DNA of 64,000 bases, from positions 69,606 through 133,605 of the forward strand of contig DATBGZ010000037.1 of assembly GCA_036557785.1 (NCBI GenBank). The letters are read 5' to 3'. Every line of letters starts with the position of its first letter. Position 1 is the stretch's first letter. Source of the stretch: DATBGZ01 sp036557785 (lineage in GTDB: Bacteria > Actinomycetota > Actinomycetes > Mycobacteriales > Micromonosporaceae). Below the pieces are notes generated by a model, which had not been told where the DNA came from, ran no database searches, and worked only from the letters and a program-made list of their open reading frames with translations. A program made the translations under genes and the position numbers. Shown here in pieces: positions 59,199 to 64,000 of the stretch.

Positions 59199-59744
59199 CT
59201 AGCGTCTCGTCAGGGACGGATCAGCAGCAGCCATCACCTCGTCGGCCAGTTCGGCCGGGGTGAGCTTGTCCGAGCGCAGCATGAGCGTCCCGGCCGGCTG
59301 GTGCGCAGCGGCGGCCACCATTTCATCCACGCCCGTCATGCCGATCTCGCGAACTGCCTCGTCCCAGGTCCTGCCGGGCTGGGTCACGCGAGCGTTGAGC
59401 CGCTCCCGGAGCACTCCGGCATCCAGCTCGAGGAAGACGTGCAGGACCTGTTCGCCCGCGTCGGCCAGGCCGCCGAGGATCTCATCCCGGTAGGCCGCGC
59501 GGATCAGCGACATCGGGACGATGAGCGTGTTCGCGTGATGCCTGCGCAGCGACAGCGCCGTCGCGACGACCAGTTCTCGCCAGCTCGCCATGTGCTGGAA
59601 ATCGCCGTCGGACGGCAGCCACTTCCACAGCGTGATGCCGACGTCCTCCGGGTTATACACGACCGCGTCCGGCAGCCGCCGGTGCAGTTCCTCCGCCAGC
59701 GTCGTCTTCCCCGCGCCGAACCCGCCGTTGATCCAGATAATCAC
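59199..59744 (-). CDS. TmrB-like P-loop ATP-binding protein
   Basis: The 181-residue protein begins VIIWINGGFGAGKTTLAEEL, very like TmrB (tunicamycin resistance ATPase of Bacillus), and continues VYNPEDVGITLWKWLPSD, LIVPMSLIRAAYRDEILGGL and a DEMVAAAAHQ tail. TmrB binds tunicamycin; whether this homologue does is unknown. GTG 59744 is supported by TAGCTT ending 6 nt upstream and by the TmrB start; GTG 59750 is an alternative. Confidence 0.8.
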   Translation of the reverse strand: MIIWINGGFGAGKTTLAEELHRRLPDAVVYNPEDVGITLWKWLPSDGDFQHMASWRELVVATALSLRRHHANTLIVPMSLIRAAYRDEILGGLADAGEQVLHVFLELDAGVLRERLNARVTQPGRTWDEAVREIGMTGVDEMVAAAAHQPAGTLMLRSDKLTPAELADEVMAAADPSLTRR

Positions 59745-59750
59745 CAGCAC

Positions 59751-59756
59751 AAGCTA
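59751..59756 (-). promoter_or_regulatory. Candidate leaderless -10 (TAGCTT) of the TmrB-like gene
   Basis: TAGCTT on the minus strand ends 6 nt before GTG 59744. Confidence 0.4.
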
Positions 59757-59874
59757 TCCCGTGGGCGGATAGAGGGCCTGGGATCACCCGGCGTGGATGA
59801 CAGGGTGCCACTTATCAGGCAGGTAGCCTCCGGGAGGGGCGGATGCCCGGTGCCGTGGCGGCGAGGTGGACGCG

Positions 59875-60675
59875 ATGCCGGTTGATCATGTGAATGGGGT
59901 CGAGCTGTACTGGGAGCGGCGGGGCAGTGGTCCCCGGCTGCTGTTTTGCAATGGGTCGGGGCTGACCTTGCATGACATCCGGCCGCTGCTCGATCCCCTC
60001 ACGGCCAGTTTCGACCTGCTGGCCTGGGACTACCGCGGCTTTGGCCGCAGCGCCCCCGTATCGCACCCGTACACGATGGCCGATGTCGCGGTCGACGCCG
60101 CTGGCCTGCTGGAGGTTGCCGGGTGGCCTTCCTGCCGGGTGATGGGGGCGAGTTTTGGCGGCATGGTGGCCCAGGAGTTCGCCGTCACCTATCCGCAGCG
60201 GGTGGAGCGCCTGGCTTTGGCGTGCACGTCGGCCGGTGGCGAGGGCGGGTCCTCCTACCCGCTGCAGAAGCTGCTGGAGCTGCCGCCCGGGCAGCGGGCG
60301 GGGGCGGAGCTGACGATCGTGGACAGCCGCTGGGATCAACGGTGGCTGGAGGCTCACCCGGCCGATCGGGCGATCGCCGAGCGGATGACGGCCGCGGGGC
60401 AAGATCAGCACGACCCAGCCGCCGTGGCCGCTTACCAGGCCCAGCTCCAGGCGCGCGAAGGTCATGACGTGTGGGACCGGCTGGGCGCGATCACCTGCCC
60501 AGCCCTGGTGGGCTACGGCAACTACGACGGGATCGCACCGCCCCGCAACAGCATCAACATCGCATCGCGTATCCGCGGCGCCGAGCTGCACGGCTACGAA
60601 GGCGGCCACGGGTTCTTGTTCCAGGACCCGGCCGCCCTCCCGGCATACATCGCATTCCTCCAGGCACCGTCGTAG
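59875..60675 (+). CDS. Alpha/beta-fold hydrolase
   Basis: The 266-residue protein has LLFCNGSGLTLHDIRPLLDPL, WDYRGFGRSAP, the nucleophile elbow GASFGGMVAQEF, a triad Asp in YDGIAPP and the His in GYEGGHGFLF. Substrate unknown. ATG 59875 follows GAGG; GTG 59866 is possible. A 16-codon ORF (59843-59893) with its own GGGAGGGG overlaps this start in another frame. Confidence 0.85.
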   Translation: MPVDHVNGVELYWERRGSGPRLLFCNGSGLTLHDIRPLLDPLTASFDLLAWDYRGFGRSAPVSHPYTMADVAVDAAGLLEVAGWPSCRVMGASFGGMVAQEFAVTYPQRVERLALACTSAGGEGGSSYPLQKLLELPPGQRAGAELTIVDSRWDQRWLEAHPADRAIAERMTAAGQDQHDPAAVAAYQAQLQAREGHDVWDRLGAITCPALVGYGNYDGIAPPRNSINIASRIRGAELHGYEGGHGFLFQDPAALPAYIAFLQAPS

Positions 60676-60890
60676 TGACGGGCGGCCACCAGCCGCAGAT
60701 GTCTGCCGGGACGGCCGGAGACCACGATGTGGCCGCCGCGATCGTCCAGAACTAATCGGTCGCGGGCCAGGCCCGGCTATCCGGTCGGATACAGAGAGCC
60801 CTTGGCCCCACAGTTCGGGTCCTTCGACTCTGCACTGGTCAGCGGGCCGGTCGCGACACTGATAGCAAGAGCGCTGCGGCGACGCGGGCG

Positions 60891-61154
60891 GTGAGGGCTA
60901 TGGGCGCGATGATGGGCAGCACGATGGGCGCCTGGATTCTCTTGTGGATCCTCCTGGGCCTGGCCGTGGCGGTAACCATAGGCGTTGTGGTGGCACGAGC
61001 TCTGGGCGCGGGGCCCAAGACCGGCCCGGCTCAAATCCCGCCGGCCGAATCGCCTGCCGTGCAGGAAGCCAGGGATGCCCTGCGGTTGCGGTATGCGAAC
61101 GGCGAGATCAGCCGGGAGGAGTACCTGCAGGGCAAGGTCGAACTGGGGGACTGA
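60891..61154 (+). CDS. SHOCT-domain membrane protein
   Basis: The 87-residue protein has a Met-rich leader, one membrane helix (AWILLWILLGLAVAVTIGVVVARALG) and a C-terminal SHOCT motif (ARDALRLRYANGEISREEYLQGKVEL). SHOCT proteins are often membrane-anchored oligomerisation modules. The start is GTG 60891 or ATG 60900. Confidence 0.8.
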   Translation: MRAMGAMMGSTMGAWILLWILLGLAVAVTIGVVVARALGAGPKTGPAQIPPAESPAVQEARDALRLRYANGEISREEYLQGKVELGD

Positions 61155-61505
61155 CCCAGAACCGAGGACCTGGCCTGGCACCCACTGCTCCCAGGGCTCC
61201 CGCTGCGCGATCCGGGGCTGGATTTGGAAGAGCGGTTGAGCGGCCCGCGCGACGTACAGGGGGGAACGTGGCGCGGGCCGCACCGCCTGGGAGCATCGCG
61301 CGGGGGGTCACGAATGGGCCCGCCAGACAGTTACTGACCGGGGTCACTTGCCTGCGGCGGACACGTCGCGCGTGAATGCGGAACGCGAGCCGGCATGCCT
61401 GAGACCCCGGCTGGTTCGTCAACCGCAGGGCCAACGTAGCCCCAAGTGGTCCATTAAGTCCAGCCGCGGCCGCGTGGCTGGGAGCGGTCTTCGGTAGCGC
61501 CCCCG
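61155..61505. other. Gap without a supported gene
   Basis: No frame in these 351 bases shows a start, ribosome-binding site and family-like sequence together. It leads into the operator array of the next operon. Confidence 0.5.
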
Positions 61506-61584
61506 AACTTTACGGCACAAAGTTCTGGGGTCCGGACCCTTGACTTTATGCCATAAAGTCGGCTCTACTTTATGACATAAAGTT
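61506..61584. promoter_or_regulatory. Three palindromic operators before the membrane-protein/HTH operon
   Basis: AACTTTACGGCACAAAGTT (61506-61524), GACTTTATGCCATAAAGTC (61542-61560) and TACTTTATGACATAAAGTT (61566-61584) share the pattern ACTTTAN(5)TAAAGT-like. The centres are 36 and 24 bp apart. The second overlaps TTGACT (61540-61545), a -35, and the third covers a possible -10 (TACTTT, 61566-61571). The HTH protein of the operon is the likely ligand. Confidence 0.75.
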
Positions 61585-61597
61585 GATCGGAGGAGAG

Positions 61598-62269
61598 ATG
61601 ACCCAGCCCCCCAACCCCCACGAGAGCGTCCCCGACCACGACAGCCCACTTGACCCGCATGAGGCGGCGGCGATGCTGGACCAGGCCACCAAGCAGGCAC
61701 GCCGCAGGTTCCAGCCCAACCCGCCGCTGCTCAACGTGTTCCGGGCGTTCGTCGTGCTGGCCGCCTTTGGAAGCGTCTGGCTCTCGGTACGCGGTCAGCA
61801 TCCCTACACCGGGCCCAGCGGCTGGGCCATTGCCATCGCCTACGTGCTTGTGGCCGTCGTGATCGGCTGGAGCGCCTCGGCGCTCAAGCGTTCCGGTGCC
61901 GGTGTCACCGGGCCGACCCAGCGGGCCAGGAATATCGGGATCGGCGTGCTGCTGGTGGGCTGGATCCTCGTGTACGTGTTCCAGGGCGCGCTGTACAAAG
62001 CCGGGGCGCCCCATGACATCGTCTACGGGCTGTACCCGGCCACCGCGCCGTTCTTCATCATCGGCCTGGCCGGCGCGGCCAACTCGGCAGGACGGGAAGA
62101 CTGGCCGATGACCGCCACCACCCTTTCCGTGGCCGTCGTGGCCGCGGTCGCCGCGTTCGGCGGCCCGATTGACTGCTGGCTGATCATGGGCATCGGGCTT
62201 TGCCTCGCGATGCTGGGCAACGCCGCGTTCACGGTCTGGCAGCAGCGCCGTAGCGTGGTACGGGCATGA
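61598..62269 (+). CDS. Multi-pass membrane protein
   Basis: The 223-residue protein has a cytoplasmic N-terminus with LDPHEAAAMLDQATKQARRRFQPNPP and six hydrophobic segments (FRAFVVLAAFGSVWLSV; WAIAIAYVLVAVVIGWSASAL; IGIGVLLVGWILVYVFQGALY and three more). Family not recognised. ATG 61598 lies behind GGAGGAG. The stop overlaps the regulator start (ATGA). Confidence 0.8.
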   Translation: MTQPPNPHESVPDHDSPLDPHEAAAMLDQATKQARRRFQPNPPLLNVFRAFVVLAAFGSVWLSVRGQHPYTGPSGWAIAIAYVLVAVVIGWSASALKRSGAGVTGPTQRARNIGIGVLLVGWILVYVFQGALYKAGAPHDIVYGLYPATAPFFIIGLAGAANSAGREDWPMTATTLSVAVVAAVAAFGGPIDCWLIMGIGLCLAMLGNAAFTVWQQRRSVVRA

Positions 62270-62565
62270 CTGCAGAAGAACTCGACCCGCTGATCCACGT
62301 CCCCACGCGGCTGAAGATCGTCGCTACCCTGGCCGCCCTGCCCGACGGCGACGCCCTGTCCTTCACCCGTCTGCAGGACATGATCGGGCTGACGCCAGGC
62401 AACCTGATCATTCACCTGCGAAAGCTCGAAGAGGCCGACTACATCAGCAGCAACAAGACCAGCAACGGGACCGTGACCATAACCAAAGTCGCTCTCACCG
62501 GCCAGGGCCGGGCCGCACTCGACGCCTACACCCGGGCGCTGCGCAGCCTGCTCAACGGCCTGTAG
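62266..62565 (+). CDS. Winged-helix regulator, HTH_34 (MarR/ArsR-like) type
   Basis: The 99-residue protein has RLKIVATLAALPDGDALSFTRLQDMIGLTPGNLIIHLRKLEEADYISSNKT and VALTGQGRAALDAYTRALRSLL, typical of small HTH_34 regulators. Cofactor unknown. It is translationally coupled to the membrane protein, and the operators upstream of the operon suggest autorepression. ATG 62266. Confidence 0.87.
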   Translation: MTAEELDPLIHVPTRLKIVATLAALPDGDALSFTRLQDMIGLTPGNLIIHLRKLEEADYISSNKTSNGTVTITKVALTGQGRAALDAYTRALRSLLNGL

Positions 62566-62590
62566 ATGGCCTGGCCGGGGGCACGGCCGA

Positions 62591-62596
62591 TACCAT
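62591..62596 (+). promoter_or_regulatory. Candidate leaderless -10 (TACCAT) of the retropepsin-like gene
   Basis: TACCAT ends 6 nt before GTG 62603. Confidence 0.4.
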
Positions 62597-62602
62597 CGCA
62601 CC

Positions 62603-63421
62603 GTGGCCACAGCTGTACCGTTTGAGTACCTTGCCCATGTCTTAGTGGTTCCCGTCGACGTCTGCGGCATCGAGACGAAGTTCATCTTCGACACCGGAAT
62701 CGGGCTCAACCTGATCTCTGAGGAGCTCGCCGCCAAGGTCGGCTGCAGCCCGGATGGCTCGACGTTCAGCGGCCGGCGCATGTCCGGCCAGACCGTCACC
62801 GCCCCGCTGGGATCCCTGGCCTCACTGCAGGTCGGATCGGTCCAGATGCGGAACGTCCCGGTCGGCATCTTCGACATGCACGCCATGGCGGGTCTCGGCG
62901 AGGTTGAAGGCTTCATCTCGCTGACCTGCTTCCGGACCAGCCCGGTCACCGTTGACTACTCCGCCGGCCTCCTGATCTTGGAAGACGAGGCATCCCTGGC
63001 CCGGCGGGTCGCGGCCGGAACGCCGGTCAGCGTCCACGTTGAGCACGATGGCAGCTCGACCGGCCTCATGCTGGGCATCGACCTGCCCAGCGGCAGGTCG
63101 ATCAGCGTCGAGGTCGACACCGGCAGCGACACGCTGATACTCAACGAGTGGCTGGCGGGCGACGCCGGGATCGACCTGCACGACCAGCGGATCCAGACGG
63201 TGAAAGCGAGCGACGAGACCGGGCATGAGTTCGTCCGCTACTTCACCGAGCTGCGCGGCGATATCCACGTGGCCAGTGCGCCTATGATCCGCATGACCGA
63301 CCCGCAGGTGATGTTCCAGAAGATCATCTACGACGGCCTGGTGGGCGACAGGTTCCTCAGGAACTTCACCACAACCTACGATCTGGCCGCCGCACGGATG
63401 ATCTTTGCGCTTCCCGGCTAG
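62603..63421 (+). CDS. Tandem retropepsin-like aspartic protease
   Basis: The 272-residue protein contains two retropepsin-type domains. The first has FIFDTGIGLNLI (Asp30) and ends VEGFISLTCF...VTVDYSAGLLIL. The second has VEVDTGSDTLILNEW (Asp172) and ends GLVGDRFLRNFTTTYDLAAARMIF. Each carries a DTG motif and the downstream flap/psi-loop-like strands, so one chain may form a pseudo-dimeric active site. No signal peptide is visible, so it is probably cytoplasmic. Activity and substrate unknown. Confidence 0.78.
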   Translation: MATAVPFEYLAHVLVVPVDVCGIETKFIFDTGIGLNLISEELAAKVGCSPDGSTFSGRRMSGQTVTAPLGSLASLQVGSVQMRNVPVGIFDMHAMAGLGEVEGFISLTCFRTSPVTVDYSAGLLILEDEASLARRVAAGTPVSVHVEHDGSSTGLMLGIDLPSGRSISVEVDTGSDTLILNEWLAGDAGIDLHDQRIQTVKASDETGHEFVRYFTELRGDIHVASAPMIRMTDPQVMFQKIIYDGLVGDRFLRNFTTTYDLAAARMIFALPG

Positions 63422-63474
63422 CCGGGAGACCGCGGCCACACCGCATCGGTGAGCACCCGCTAAGGGCGGAAGGC

Positions 63475-63653
63475 TCAGGCGAGGTGCCCGGCGCGGATCT
63501 CCCGGCAGAGGGTCAGGCATTCGGCACAGACCGCCGGAGGGCTGCCGGCCTTCCCCACCGGGTCGCCGGTGGTGACCGCCATGGCGCTGTCCAGGCGGCG
63601 GCGTTTGCCGCAGAAACTGGGAGGAGCCCAAGGGTCGCGCCGCGGTCGTCCAT
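63475..63653 (-). pseudogene. ClpX-type zinc-finger-like remnant, probably frameshifted
   Basis: On the minus strand SFCGKRRRLDSA and VCAECLTLCREIRAGHLA resemble the zinc finger of ClpX (CSFCGK...CDECV.LC). The first cysteine is missing (PSFCGK), and the nearest good start, ATG 63653 (MDDRGATLGLLP), is in another frame. A frameshift near 63622 is the simplest explanation. The rest of the 462-nt gap between 63421 and 63884 holds nothing convincing. Confidence 0.35.
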
Positions 63654-63883
63654 AGCACGTAGCCGATATTCGCGAAGCGGAAAAAGGCGTGCAGTTAGGC
63701 CTCGCTTCTGGTGAGTTCCCGGCCTGACCGATCCGCCGGCCGACCAGGTGCGCCTCAAATTGAGATGGCCGCTGGCCCACCGCCGAGAATGCGATAGAAG
63801 CGTAAAAGCACCAATGACGACTGTCAGCGAGGAAGCAGTTACTGGAGGCCATCAGCCGTAACGCCTCTGGCATTATCGGGGGT

Positions 63884-64000
63884 ATGACCGGCATTGGACT
63901 CGAACACCTCGCGCGAACGGCCTACGAAGCCCATCGTGGTGCCCAGTCCGGATCTCTCCCGCCGTGGGAAGACACCACTGAGCAGGAGCAGAAAGCCTGG
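63884..64000 (+). CDS. Start of a small phage/island-type protein, cut by right edge
   Basis: MTGIGLEHLARTAYEAHRGA followed by SLPPWEDTTEQEQKAW matches short actinobacterial and phage proteins that begin LARTAYEA and have a PPW segment. ATG 63884 has GGGGG directly upstream. The gene continues past the window. Function unknown. Confidence 0.55.
   Translation, partial: MTGIGLEHLARTAYEAHRGAQSGSLPPWEDTTEQEQKAW

Overview
The window is about 64 kb of GC-rich DNA with the gene content and order of an actinobacterium. The signs are the cluster ThiF-like / DUF5679 / YgjP-like peptidase / DUF2342 zincin / YlbL / UPF0182, the run acpS-nnr-alr-hydrolase-tsaE-tsaB-rimI-tsaD, and groES-groEL1 with a His-rich GroEL1 tail behind two CIRCE operators. 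Many genes have a TANNNT box only 6-7 nt before the start codon and no Shine-Dalgarno sequence, which is typical of actinobacterial leaderless transcripts. Genus cannot be fixed from sequence reading alone. No rRNA, CRISPR array or insertion sequence was seen; one tRNA (initiator tRNA-Met) is present.

Layout. 1-8.9 kb: conserved housekeeping block, from an AarF/UbiB-type kinase cut by the left edge to a UPF0182 membrane protein and tRNA-fMet. A cluster of three DnaA-box-like 9-mers lies at 2124-2185. 9-18.3 kb: an aerobic CoA-dependent aromatic pathway, best read as 2-aminobenzoate (anthranilate) degradation. It has an SDR and a RidA protein in one unit, a divergent PaaX-type regulator, and an operon of aryl-CoA ligase, a 785-residue 2-aminobenzoyl-CoA monooxygenase/reductase-type fusion, acyl-CoA dehydrogenase and enoyl-CoA hydratase. 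Both units share the same palindrome over their -35 boxes. 18.3-28 kb: DUF4262 protein, a membrane protein, a NarL-type two-component pair, NIPSNAP, TMEM175, a TetR/MFS pair, an unknown protein and an acyl-CoA dehydrogenase-fold flavoprotein divergent from an HxlR regulator. 29-39 kb: a coupled four-gene 2-oxoacid:ferredoxin oxidoreductase operon (gamma, alpha, beta and a GltD-type NAD(P) oxidoreductase fused to a ferredoxin domain), a cation P-type ATPase, and a GNAT/NDP-forming acyl-CoA synthetase fusion. The last two, and the oxidoreductase operon, share a DevR-like upstream motif. 39-56 kb: lipoprotein hydrolase, GNAT, a second TMEM175, DUF1648, isochorismatase-like hydrolase, then the acpS-to-tsaD housekeeping run, uridine-kinase-like, YbaK, a methyltransferase and groES-groEL1. 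56.6-64 kb: an accessory zone of small, phage-type or resistance-type genes and at least one clear frameshifted remnant. It also holds an HTH/membrane-protein pair behind three palindromic operators and a tandem retropepsin.

The most unusual local structure is upstream of acpS (42788-42905). Three tandem 32-35 bp units each encode an 11-12 codon ORF that ends in GTGA, so each stop overlaps the next start; the last overlap is the start of acpS. A TAGGCT box sits 6 nt before the first mini-ORF.
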